Source: an uncultured bacterium (GTDB taxonomy: Bacteria; Pseudomonadota; Gammaproteobacteria; Burkholderiales; Burkholderiaceae_E). Taken from it: DNA of 43,485 nt. The stretch is taken from NCBI GenBank assembly GCA_903866395.1, contig CAIPNM010000043.1, positions 1 to 43,485 on the forward strand. The letters run 5' to 3'. Positions 18,060 to 26,138 of the stretch are shown here, one piece after another (position 1 is the first letter of the stretch; every line of letters starts with the position of its first letter). The notes beneath the pieces were generated by a model. The model worked only from the letters and a program-made list of their open reading frames with translations, ran no database searches and was not told the DNA's origin. The position numbers and the translations under genes were made by a program.

Positions 18060-19073
18060 ATGCTTAGACTGATCGCAAAGCGCCTGATCGCCGCGGTGCC
18101 GAGTCTCTTCGGCGTCGTGGTGATCACCTTCATCCTCACCCGTGCCTTGCCGGGGGATCCGGCCGCGTATTTCGCCGGTGGCGCGGCGACCGCCGAAGCG
18201 ATCGAGCAGGTGCGGCGACAACTCGGGCTCGACCGCTCGCTCGCCGAGCAGTTCTTGCGCTACCTCGGCGATCTGGGGCGCGGCGAGCTCGGTCTGTCAC
18301 TCACCACGGGGCAGCCGGTGCTCACCGAAATCGCGCAGAGGCTACCCGCATCGCTCGAGATTGTGCTGGTTGCGCTGGTGGTCGCGTGTGCGATTGCGGT
18401 GCCGTTAGGTGTGCTGGCCGCAGTCAGGCAGGGCAGCTGGATTGATCAGATTTGCCGGGTGATCACCACTGCCGGCGTCTCGCTTCCCACCTTCTTCACC
18501 GGGCTGCTCCTTGCCTACTGTTTTTACTACCTGCTTGGCTGGGCGCCCTCACCGATGGGGCGGCTCGACCCGATGTTTTCCGCACCCCCCACCGTGACTG
18601 GTTTTCTGCTGATCGATTCGCTGATCGCTCGCGAGGGCGCGGTCTGGTGGGCGGCAATGAAGCAGCTTGCGTTACCCGTGGCCACCATGGCGATTTTCGT
18701 GCTTGCACCCATTGCGCGCATGACCCGGGCGTCGATGCTGGGCGTGCTCGGGTCCGACTTCATCCGCACCGCGCGCGCTTCCGGACTCACGCCCTTCACT
18801 GTGCTGTTTGCCTACGCGCTTCGTAATGCACTCCTGCCGGTGATCACCACCCTCGGCATGGTGTTCGGCTTCATGCTGGGCGGCAGTGTGATTGTTGAAA
18901 AGGTGTTCGGCTGGCCTGGCATTGGCAGCTACGCGATTGATGCGCTCACGGCAAGCGACTACGCCCCGGTTCAGGGGTTTGTGCTCACGATGGGCGTGTT
19001 GTTCGTCGTCGTCAATTTGCTGGTTGATCTTCTCTATCTCGTGGTCGACCCGCGTGTGAGCGTGGAAGCATGA
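18060..19073 (+). CDS. ABC transporter permease, DppB family
   Basis: 337 residues. First permease of the dipeptide/oligopeptide importer: N-terminal MLRLIAKRLIAAVPSLFGVV with VITFILTRALPGDPA, about six hydrophobic segments, and the EAA loop DFIRTARASGLTPFTVLFAY that contacts the ATPases. C-terminal ...IDALTASDYAPVQGFVL and LVDLLYLVVDPRV are typical of DppB/OppB. No clear Shine-Dalgarno; 36 bases after the binding-protein gene. Its TGA is overlapped by the next ATG. Confidence 0.92.
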   Translation: MLRLIAKRLIAAVPSLFGVVVITFILTRALPGDPAAYFAGGAATAEAIEQVRRQLGLDRSLAEQFLRYLGDLGRGELGLSLTTGQPVLTEIAQRLPASLEIVLVALVVACAIAVPLGVLAAVRQGSWIDQICRVITTAGVSLPTFFTGLLLAYCFYYLLGWAPSPMGRLDPMFSAPPTVTGFLLIDSLIAREGAVWWAAMKQLALPVATMAIFVLAPIARMTRASMLGVLGSDFIRTARASGLTPFTVLFAYALRNALLPVITTLGMVFGFMLGGSVIVEKVFGWPGIGSYAIDALTASDYAPVQGFVLTMGVLFVVVNLLVDLLYLVVDPRVSVEA

Positions 19074-19924
19074 GCGCGCCGCGCTCATTGGCGGCCCATG
19101 CGCGGCATGTGCTCACCGAGAATCCGGTGACTCTGTTTGCGGCGCTCCTCTTCGCGCTGCTCGTGGTGCTTGCCATTGCCGGCCCGGCGATCGCGCCCTA
19201 TGACCCCCTCGCGAGCAACGCGGCGGCTGCGCTTCAGCCGCCCTCAGCGCAGCACTGGTTCGGCACCGATGCGTTGGGTCGCGACATGCTGTCGCGGGTG
19301 ATGGTGGCGACTCGGCTCGACCTCGGCATTGCGCTTGCCGCGGTGGCGGCGTCGTTTGTGATTGGTTTGCCGCTGGGACTTGCAGCGGGTTATTTCGGCG
19401 GCTGGTGGGATCGTCTGGTCACGCGGCTCTCGGACACCATCATGGCGTTTCCGCTCTTCGTACTCGCAATGGGCATTGTGGCGGCGCTTGGCAACACGGT
19501 GGGCAATATCGTGCTCGCGACAGCAGTGATCAATCTGCCCTTTTATATTCGGGTGGCGCGTGCAGAGGCCAATATCCGCCGGGGCGCGGGCTGGATTGAA
19601 GCGGCACGGCTATCAGGCAATCGCGACCTGCGTATTCTGGTGGTGCACCTCCTGCCGAATGCGCTGCCCGCGGCCGCGGTTCAGGTGAGCCTCAACATGG
19701 GCTGGGCGATTCTCAATGCAGCCGGACTCAGCTTCATCGGGCTGGGCGTGCGCCCGCCCGAGGCCGAGTGGGGCATTCTGGTGGCCGAAGGTGCGCAGTA
19801 CATCGTGTCGGGCGAGTGGTGGGTGAGTCTCTTTCCCGGTGCGGCACTGATGCTTGCGGTGTTCACCTTCAATCTGCTGGGTGATGCGCTACGCGATCTG
19901 CTCGATCCCCGGAGGCGCACATGA
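19070..19924 (+). CDS. ABC transporter permease, DppC family
   Basis: 284 residues, start overlapping the upstream stop as ATGA. Second permease: N-terminal OppC-type segment with a first membrane helix followed by AIAPYDPLASN and HWFGTDALGRDMLSRVMVATR (the hallmark of DppC/OppC). The EAA loop is YIRVARAEANIRRGAGWIEAAR, and LGVRPPEAEWGILVAEGAQY sits near the end. Forms the membrane heterodimer with the DppB-type protein. Confidence 0.92.
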   Translation: MSAPRSLAAHARHVLTENPVTLFAALLFALLVVLAIAGPAIAPYDPLASNAAAALQPPSAQHWFGTDALGRDMLSRVMVATRLDLGIALAAVAASFVIGLPLGLAAGYFGGWWDRLVTRLSDTIMAFPLFVLAMGIVAALGNTVGNIVLATAVINLPFYIRVARAEANIRRGAGWIEAARLSGNRDLRILVVHLLPNALPAAAVQVSLNMGWAILNAAGLSFIGLGVRPPEAEWGILVAEGAQYIVSGEWWVSLFPGAALMLAVFTFNLLGDALRDLLDPRRRT

Positions 19925-20970
19925 CGGCCCCGTTAGCGGCGCGGGGGAGCGTACCCAATCCGCCGCTTCTCGAGGTCTCCGACCTCAACCTCGAATTCCG
20001 TACCCGAGACGGTGCGGTGCGGGCGCTCGAAGGCGTGAACCTGCAGATCAGGAAAGGTGAAATCGTCGGACTGGTGGGCGAGAGCGGATCGGGGAAGTCG
20101 GTGTTGAGTTATGCCCTCCTTGGGATCAGCGATCGCGCCGCGCGGATCACGGGGGGCGAGGCAAGCTTTGGCGGCATCGACCTGTTGCGTGCTGAGCCCC
20201 GGGTGCTTGCCGAACTTCGCGGCCGAGAGATTTCAATGGTGTTTCAAAGTCCGCGCACCGCGCTCAATCCGATCCGAAGGGTGGGGCGCCAGATTGAAGA
20301 CGTGCTGCGCCGGCACGCGCTTGCTCGCGGTTCGGACCTGTCACGCGGCCTGCGTGAGGGGGCAATTCAGGCGCTTCGCGAGGTGGCGATTCCCGACCCC
20401 GAGCGGCGTCTGAACGCTTACCCGTTTGAGCTCTCGGGTGGTATGTGCCAGCGGGTGATGATTGCGCTCGCACTGGCCTGTCGCCCGGCGCTCCTGATTG
20501 CTGATGAACCGACCACCGGGCTGGATGTCACGACCCAGGCGGCGGTCATGGACCTCATCACCGGCCTTGCACGCGAACGGCAGATGGCGACCCTTTTCAT
20601 CACCCACGATCTCGCGCTCGCCGCCGATTATTGCGATCGCATCGTCGTGATGCACGCCGGGCAGGCAGTCGAGGATGCGGTCACCGAATCGCTGTTTGCC
20701 GCGCCGCGCCATCCCTACACACGCCGGTTGATCAGCTCAACCCCAGGGCCTGCGGGCTCGATTGCGGCGCTTGCGCCGGTGCCGGGCAATCTGCCTGACT
20801 TGCGGCGAACCGACTTGCCTGCCTGTCGCTTTGCCGAGCGCTGCGAGCGCGCCGATGAGCGGTGCCGCCGGATCCGTCCGCTCCTGGGCGAATCGCAGAT
20901 GCGCGGGGCTTTACATCAGGTGGCATGTTGGCATCCCGATCCGGCGCCGCTCCAGGGGAGACCTGAATGA
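19921..20970 (+). CDS. ABC transporter ATP-binding protein, DppD family
   Basis: 349 residues, ATGA overlap with the permease gene. Walker A GESGSGKS (53-60), Q-loop FQSP (108-111), signature LSGGMCQ (171-177, the form typical of DppD/OppD), Walker B LLIADE (191-196) and switch His in FITHDLALAADYC. The C-terminal oligopeptide-transporter extension (RHPYTRRLISSTPG and a Cys-rich CRFAERCERADERC, which in relatives binds an iron-sulfur cluster) is complete. Energises import with the DppF-type partner. Confidence 0.93.
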   Translation: MTAPLAARGSVPNPPLLEVSDLNLEFRTRDGAVRALEGVNLQIRKGEIVGLVGESGSGKSVLSYALLGISDRAARITGGEASFGGIDLLRAEPRVLAELRGREISMVFQSPRTALNPIRRVGRQIEDVLRRHALARGSDLSRGLREGAIQALREVAIPDPERRLNAYPFELSGGMCQRVMIALALACRPALLIADEPTTGLDVTTQAAVMDLITGLARERQMATLFITHDLALAADYCDRIVVMHAGQAVEDAVTESLFAAPRHPYTRRLISSTPGPAGSIAALAPVPGNLPDLRRTDLPACRFAERCERADERCRRIRPLLGESQMRGALHQVACWHPDPAPLQGRPE

Positions 20971-21944
20971 CCGACGCATCCGGCCCGCTACTGAGCGTTG
21001 AGCGGCTGAAGAAATATTTCCCGGTGGCAGGTAGCCAGGGCTCGATGCTTCATGCGGTCGACGATGTATCGCTCGCGATCGGCCGCGGCGAGAGCGTGGG
21101 CCTCGTCGGGGAGTCGGGCTGCGGCAAATCCACGCTCGCGCGTCTGCTCGCGCGTCTGCACGATCCCACCGACGGTCGCATTGTGTTTGATGGCGCCGAT
21201 ATCGGCGCGCTGCCTGCGGCGCGTTTTGCGCGCAGCCCCGAGCGTGCCCGTATCCAGATGGTGTTCCAGGACCCCACTGACAGCCTCAATCCCCGGTTTA
21301 CCGCCGAGGAGGCGATCGCAGAGCCGCTCCGGCTTCTCGCGTCGCTGGGGCGGACAGCGCTCGGTGAGCGCGTTGCTGAACTGGCGGCGCAGGTCGGGTT
21401 ACCGACCGAGTTGCTTGCGCGTTTTCCCCATCAGTTATCCGGCGGGCAGAAGGCGAGGGTCGGCATTGCCCGCGCGCTGGCGGTGCGGCCCGATCTATTG
21501 ATCCTGGACGAGCCGACTGCGGCACTCGACGTGTCGGTGCAGGCGGTGGTGCTGCAACTCCTCGAGCGGCTGCGTCGAGAGCTAGGCCTGTCGATGATCT
21601 TCGTGTCGCATGATCTGAACGTGGTGCGGTTGCTCACCGAGCGGGTGGCGGTCATGTATCTCGGCGAAATCGTGGAGGTCGGGCCATCGGATCAGGTGTT
21701 TCGCTCGCCGCTCCACCCCTACACGCGCGCACTGATTTCGTCGATTCCGGGGCAGGGACCGCGCATCCGTCTGCAGGGTGAGGCACGCAGTCCGGTGGAC
21801 CCTCCCGCCTCTGCTTGCCGCTTTCACGGCCGTTGCCCCGACGGGCAGGACCGCTGTGGCCGTGACAAGCCCAGACTCACCAACATCGACGGCCGCGCGG
21901 TCGCCTGCCTGCTCGCAGCGAACCGGGTATCCTCGCCAGAATGA
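20967..21944 (+). CDS. ABC transporter ATP-binding protein, DppF family
   Basis: 325 residues, ATGA overlap. Walker A GESGCGKS (48-55), Q-loop FQDP (100-103), signature LSGGQ (157-161), Walker B LLILDE (177-182) and switch His in FVSHDLNVVRLL. The C-terminal domain carries HPYTRALISSIPG and CRFHGRCPDGQDRC, the four-Cys motif of this family. Second ATPase of the importer. The stop is overlapped by the ATG of the GntR gene, so the regulator is made in step with the transporter. Confidence 0.93.
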   Translation: MTDASGPLLSVERLKKYFPVAGSQGSMLHAVDDVSLAIGRGESVGLVGESGCGKSTLARLLARLHDPTDGRIVFDGADIGALPAARFARSPERARIQMVFQDPTDSLNPRFTAEEAIAEPLRLLASLGRTALGERVAELAAQVGLPTELLARFPHQLSGGQKARVGIARALAVRPDLLILDEPTAALDVSVQAVVLQLLERLRRELGLSMIFVSHDLNVVRLLTERVAVMYLGEIVEVGPSDQVFRSPLHPYTRALISSIPGQGPRIRLQGEARSPVDPPASACRFHGRCPDGQDRCGRDKPRLTNIDGRAVACLLAANRVSSPE

Positions 21945-22648
21945 TCCAGCTCGCTTCCACCGATTCGGCTGCGCGCTCGCGCGACAAGCTTTCGGAACAG
22001 GTGTATCACCGGCTCAAGGCCGATCTGCATGAGTTTCTCTTTGCCCCCGGTCAGCGCCTGTCTGAGGCGGCATTGGCCGACCAGATGGGAGTGAGCCGCA
22101 CGCCCATCCGTGAGGCCCTGACCCGGCTGCGTGATGAGGGGCTGGTGGAGGTCGAATCGAAAACAGGCTGGTTCGTCCGCCCGATCGACTTTGATCGGAT
22201 CGATCAACTCTACGACCTGCGGGTGCTGCTTGAACTCGATGCCGTGACCCGGCTCGCCCAGGCCGAGGAGCCCGAGCAGCTGCTCGCGCCGCTCCGCCAG
22301 ACCTGGCTGCTGCCTTCGGGCGAGCGACTTCGTGACGGACCCGCGGTGGGCGAGCTCGATGAGCGCTTTCACTCGGCGCTCGTGAAGGCGGCGGGCAACG
22401 ACGAAATCGCCCGGGTTCACGATGATGTGACGGGCCGGATACGGATCGTGCGTCGGCTCGACTTCACCCGCGACGACCGTATCGACGCCACCTACCAGGA
22501 GCACGCGCGTATCCTGCGCGCAGTGCTGCAGCGCAAAGCCGATCAGGCAAAGATGCTGCTCCGTGCTCATATCGAACAGAGCAAGGCCGAGGTGCGCAGC
22601 ATCACGCTGCACACGCTCCATCAGGCGCAGCGCCGACGCACCGCCTGA
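21941..22648 (+). CDS. GntR-family transcriptional regulator, FCD type
   Basis: 235 residues, ATGA overlap with the last ATPase gene. Winged HTH with SEAALADQMGVSRTPIREAL (41-60) followed by TRLRDEGLVEVESKTGWFV. The C-terminal FCD helical domain shows the metal and ligand residues D140 and H144 (LDERFHSAL), H188 (YQEHARIL) and H210 (LLRAHIEQS). FCD regulators sense small carboxylates or related metabolites. As last gene of the operon it is probably autoregulatory; the palindrome at 14476-14485 is the natural candidate operator. I do not know its effector. Confidence 0.92.
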   Translation: MIQLASTDSAARSRDKLSEQVYHRLKADLHEFLFAPGQRLSEAALADQMGVSRTPIREALTRLRDEGLVEVESKTGWFVRPIDFDRIDQLYDLRVLLELDAVTRLAQAEEPEQLLAPLRQTWLLPSGERLRDGPAVGELDERFHSALVKAAGNDEIARVHDDVTGRIRIVRRLDFTRDDRIDATYQEHARILRAVLQRKADQAKMLLRAHIEQSKAEVRSITLHTLHQAQRRRTA

Positions 22649-22737
22649 CCGCGTAGACCGGGGCGGGCGGGTTCACCAGGCCTCGAGGGTGATCCGGTGG
22701 GCGCCCGATATTCCGTTTTTCGCGGCTTAAATTTCAT

Positions 22738-22766
22738 TTCACAATCTACGGGTTTGCCCTTATATT
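22738..22766 (+). promoter_or_regulatory. Sigma-70 promoter of the iclR-type/ackA pair
   Basis: TTCACA (22738-22743) and TATATT (22761-22766), each five of six consensus bases with the ideal 17-base spacer, in an AT-richer patch of an otherwise GC-rich gap. It predicts a start near 22773 and a leader of about 100 bases before the ATG at 22877. The 228-base gap 22649-22876 otherwise shows only a weak TCACC/GGTGA dyad near 22675-22694. Confidence 0.6.
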
Positions 22767-22876
22767 TACCGGCGAGCCCCGAGGGATTCCCCTCAACGCC
22801 CCAAGAAGCCCCAGCAGGCCTTGCCTGAATGGTGCCCGGTGTAGTGGCTCATGGCGCTCACCAGGGAGGAGTCAAC

Positions 22877-23665
22877 ATGTCCAGTCAGGTTTTGCCTATC
22901 GAAGATGATGCAGTCCCTTCGGGGTCTGCAGTTCTGCGTGCGTTCAAGATCATCGAGGCGATTGCCTGCAGCCAGACGCCGCCCCAGTTGGCGGAGCTGT
23001 GCAAGCAGGTCGATCTGCCCAAACCCACCGTCTTCCGAATCCTGAGCACGCTCGAATTCGCCGGGTTGGTGGGGCGTGAACCTGGCAGCAAGCGCTACCA
23101 GGGGGGAGAGCGGCTGAACCGGCTCGCCGGTCAGGTGCTGCTCAGTTCTCCCGGGCGGGCGGCACGCCACGCAATTCTCGAAGAATTGGTCGAGACAGTC
23201 GGGGAAACCTGCAATCTCACCATTCCAAACGGTAATGCGGTGATGTACCTCGATCGCATCGAAACCGGCTGGCCGCTCAAGCTGAGTCTGGGTGCGGGTT
23301 CGGTCGAGCCCCTATATGCCTCGGCAAGTGGCAAGCTGTTTCTGGGTTACATGAACCGCCGCGCTCGCGACCGCTTCATTCGCCAGAGTCCGCTGGTCCG
23401 TCATACGCAGCGCACCATGGTTGATCCGTCGCGGCTGTCCGAGGAGCTCGATCGGGTGCGGCAGCAGGGTTACGCTACCGATTCCGAGGAATATCTGGCC
23501 GGGGTCAGCTGCCTGGCTGTACCGGTACTTGATGTGGATGGTCGCGTGGTAGCGGCCCTTGCCATGCACCTTCCTGCCTCACGCCTGGGTCTTGCCGACG
23601 CGATGGAGTTCATCCCTGCCATGCGTGCGGCGGCCGAAGAAATGGCGCAGACAGTCGACTGGTAG
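22877..23665 (+). CDS. IclR-family transcriptional regulator
   Basis: 262 residues from ATG at 22877, set by a near-perfect AGGGAGGAG six bases upstream; the frame is open to 22829 but without such a site. The N-terminal winged HTH spans about residues 15-75 (AVLRAFKIIEAI, PQLAELCKQVDLPKPTVFR, LEFAGLVGREPG). The C-terminal IclR effector domain follows (GETCNLTIPNGNAVMYLDRI, YASASGKLFLGYM, GYATDSEEYLAGVSCLAVPV). Two bases before the acetate kinase gene, so it most likely controls its own operon. Effector unknown; IclR proteins commonly bind small carboxylic acids. Confidence 0.92.
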   Translation: MSSQVLPIEDDAVPSGSAVLRAFKIIEAIACSQTPPQLAELCKQVDLPKPTVFRILSTLEFAGLVGREPGSKRYQGGERLNRLAGQVLLSSPGRAARHAILEELVETVGETCNLTIPNGNAVMYLDRIETGWPLKLSLGAGSVEPLYASASGKLFLGYMNRRARDRFIRQSPLVRHTQRTMVDPSRLSEELDRVRQQGYATDSEEYLAGVSCLAVPVLDVDGRVVAALAMHLPASRLGLADAMEFIPAMRAAAEEMAQTVDW

Positions 23666-23667
23666 AC

Positions 23668-24906
23668 ATGCGCGCCGACGACTCGATCCTGGTCCTCAAC
23701 TGCGGATCATCGAGCGTCAAGTTCGCGGTCTACGCGGCCGATAGGTCGCGAGAGGTCGCGCCGGCTGGCTCCGGTGCAGGTGCGTCGGAGGTAGCCGCTG
23801 CGCGAGTTCGTGGCCAGGTTGCCGGGCTCGGTGGCAAGCCTGGCGCCGCTCACCTTGAGTGGCGGGTGGCGCACGAGCCGGCGGTGACCGAGTCGCTGCC
23901 CTCAGTGAGGAGCCACCAGGACGCGATCGATCATCTGCTGGTGGCGCTTGAGCGCTCGGCGGGCCTGCGTGGCACCCTCAAAGTGGCGGGCCATCGGATC
24001 GTTCACGGTGGCGGGCGTTTCGAGCGGCCGACGCTGCTCGACGCTGCGGCAATCGCGGTGCTTGAGGCGCAGGTGCCGCTTGCGCCGCTTCATCAACCGC
24101 ATAACCTCGCCGGGGTACGTGCGCTCGCGGCCCGGCAGCCCGAACTGGCCCAGATCGGCTGTTTTGATACCGCGTTTCACGCGAGTCAGTCGCCGCTTCA
24201 CACCACCTACGCGCTACCGATCGAGATGCGCGAGCGTGGCGTGCGACGCTACGGATTCCACGGCCTGTCCTACCAGTTCATTGCCGACCGGCTCCCGTCG
24301 GCGGCCGGTCCGCTCGCCGACGGGCGGGTGATCGTGGCCCACCTGGGTAATGGCGCAAGCGTCTGCGGCATGGTCGAGCGCCGCTCGGTTCGGAGTTCAA
24401 TGGGCATGACAGCCCTGGACGGACTGGTCATGGGAACCCGGCCTGGCAGTGTCGATATCGGGGTGGCGCTGCATGCCATCACGGCGCTTGGCATGGACGC
24501 CGACACGCTGTCGCACGCCCTGTATGACCGGAGCGGCCTCCTGGGGCTCTCCGGCATCAGCCATGATGTGCGAACGCTGCTTGCGAGCGCAGATCCGCAA
24601 GCGGCCTTCGCGATCGAGGTCTTCTGCGAGCGCGCGGCGCAGGAAATCGCCGCCACGGCGGTGGCGCTGGGGGGCTGTGATCTGCTGGTCTTTACTGCCG
24701 GGATCGGCGAGAACAGCCCGCCGGTCCGCGCACGCATTGCCGACCGGCTGGGCTGGATGGGGGTGCGGCTGGATCGCGCCTCCAATGAGTCGGGCGCAGC
24801 GCTCATCAGTGATCCCTCAGCAAGCGTGGCTGTGCGCGTGATGCCAACCGATGAGGAGTCGGTGATCGTGGGGGCTTGTCTCGAGCATCTCGCGCGCCGG
24901 GGCTGA
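23668..24906 (+). CDS. ackA: Acetate/propionate-family kinase
   Basis: 412 residues. ASKHA-fold kinase converting acetate (or propionate/butyrate) plus ATP to the acyl phosphate and back. Motifs: LVLNCGSSSVKFAVY with N11 at the N-terminus, GHRIVHGGGRFERP, IGCFDTAFHASQ, RRYGFHGLSYQF, VAHLGNGASVCG, SSMGMTALDGLVMGTRPGS, FTAGIGENSPPVR and the C-terminal TDEESVIV Glu. FHGLSY in place of the usual FHGTSH marks the proteobacterial side branch often found without pta. No phosphotransacetylase, phosphoketolase or other acyl-phosphate enzyme is in the window, so its partner is elsewhere. Possibly co-transcribed with the IclR gene. Confidence 0.9.
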   Translation: MRADDSILVLNCGSSSVKFAVYAADRSREVAPAGSGAGASEVAAARVRGQVAGLGGKPGAAHLEWRVAHEPAVTESLPSVRSHQDAIDHLLVALERSAGLRGTLKVAGHRIVHGGGRFERPTLLDAAAIAVLEAQVPLAPLHQPHNLAGVRALAARQPELAQIGCFDTAFHASQSPLHTTYALPIEMRERGVRRYGFHGLSYQFIADRLPSAAGPLADGRVIVAHLGNGASVCGMVERRSVRSSMGMTALDGLVMGTRPGSVDIGVALHAITALGMDADTLSHALYDRSGLLGLSGISHDVRTLLASADPQAAFAIEVFCERAAQEIAATAVALGGCDLLVFTAGIGENSPPVRARIADRLGWMGVRLDRASNESGAALISDPSASVAVRVMPTDEESVIVGACLEHLARRG

Positions 24907-24929
24907 ACTCGGGCGCCTCTTGCCTGGGG

Positions 24930-26111
24930 TCAGATCACGCCAGCTGCTTTCAGCGCACTGACCTCTGCCCCGTCATAGCCGAGTTCGGTCAGGATGGCGT
25001 GACTGTGCTCGCCCAGCTGGGGCACGGGGTCGAAGCGGGCGGTGGTGTGCCCCGGCGGCAGGAGCGCGGGGACCGGGCCTTGCTCGGTCTGTACCGATTG
25101 CCAGCGACCGCGGGCGGCAAGCTGCGGGTGCGCCCACAGACCCGCGATCGTATTGACTTCGCCAAAGGCAATCCGCGCGGTGTCGAGGAGCGTGATCACC
25201 TGCTCGGCGGTCATTGACGAGAAACGGGCGTTGATCAGGCGGTGGACCTCGTCGCGTGCGGCCAGTCGCCGGGAGTTGCTGTCAAAGCGGGGGTCGGTTG
25301 CAAGATCGGCCTGGCCCAGCACCTGCTCGCAGAATGATTGCCATTCGCGCTCGTTCTGGATGCCCAGCATCACCGTACGGCCATCGCCGCAGGCGAACGG
25401 ACCGTAGGGGCAGATCGAGGCATGCATGGCCCCGGCGCGCGGTGGGGGCGGTGCGCCGTCAAAGCCGTAGTAGAGCGGAAAGCCCATCCACTCGGCCATT
25501 GATTCAAGCATCGAAATGTCGATGCGGCAGCCGCGACCGGTCCGACCGCGCTTCAGGAGCGCGGCAAGGATCGCGCTGTAGGCATACATGCCCGCGGAGA
25601 TGTCCACGATGGAACAGCCCGCCTTGGCCATTTCATCGGAGCTCCCGGTGATCGACAGAAAACCCGATTCGCTTTGGACCAGCAGATCGTAGGCTTTGCG
25701 GTCGCGATACGGACCGTCGGATCCGTAGCCCGAGATGTCGCAGACGATCAGTGCGGGGTGAATGGGAGCGAGGCTTTCGTGGTCCAGCCCCATTCGTGCG
25801 GCGGCGCCCGGGGCGAGGTTTTGCACCAGAACGTCAGCGCGACCCATGAGGCGCTTTAGCGCGTCGAGTCCAGCCGGCTGCTTGAGGTCAAGCGTCAGGC
25901 TTTCCTTCGACCGGTTGGTCCAGACGAAATGCGAACTCAATCCCTTGACCCGACCGTCGTAGCCGCGGGCGAAGTCGCCGCCATCGGGCCGTTCGATCTT
26001 GATGACGCGGGCACCGAGGTCGGCGAGCTGCCGGGTGCAGAACGGCGCGGCGATGGCCTGCTCGAGCGAGACGACCGTGATGCCCTCGAGGGGAAGTTCG
26101 GCTGGGGTCAT
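24930..26111 (-). CDS. CoA-transferase family III (CaiB/BaiF) protein
   Basis: 393 residues. The family moves CoA between carboxylic acids through an aspartyl-CoA thioester; the catalytic Asp is D142 (RKAYDLLVQSESG). Other signatures: PLEGITVVSLEQAIAAP at the N-terminus, ARVIKIERPDGGDFAR, SLTLDLKQPAGL, DISGYGSDGPY, and YSAILAALLKRGRTGRG. The acid substrate cannot be read from sequence; members include formyl-, mesaconyl-, succinyl-malate- and carnitine-CoA transferases. It lies 27 bases after the ClC gene on the same strand and converges on ackA with a 23-base gap. No obvious Shine-Dalgarno. Confidence 0.9.
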   Translation of the reverse strand: MTPAELPLEGITVVSLEQAIAAPFCTRQLADLGARVIKIERPDGGDFARGYDGRVKGLSSHFVWTNRSKESLTLDLKQPAGLDALKRLMGRADVLVQNLAPGAAARMGLDHESLAPIHPALIVCDISGYGSDGPYRDRKAYDLLVQSESGFLSITGSSDEMAKAGCSIVDISAGMYAYSAILAALLKRGRTGRGCRIDISMLESMAEWMGFPLYYGFDGAPPPPRAGAMHASICPYGPFACGDGRTVMLGIQNEREWQSFCEQVLGQADLATDPRFDSNSRRLAARDEVHRLINARFSSMTAEQVITLLDTARIAFGEVNTIAGLWAHPQLAARGRWQSVQTEQGPVPALLPPGHTTARFDPVPQLGEHSHAILTELGYDGAEVSALKAAGVI

Positions 26112-26138
26112 GGTGAGAGAAAGCGGGGTGGGACAGGT

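Noticed and set aside
22675-22694. TCACC/GGTGA dyad after the GntR gene as terminator or operator
   Set aside because: Only a 5-bp stem with a 10-base centre and no T-run; not distinguishable from chance.
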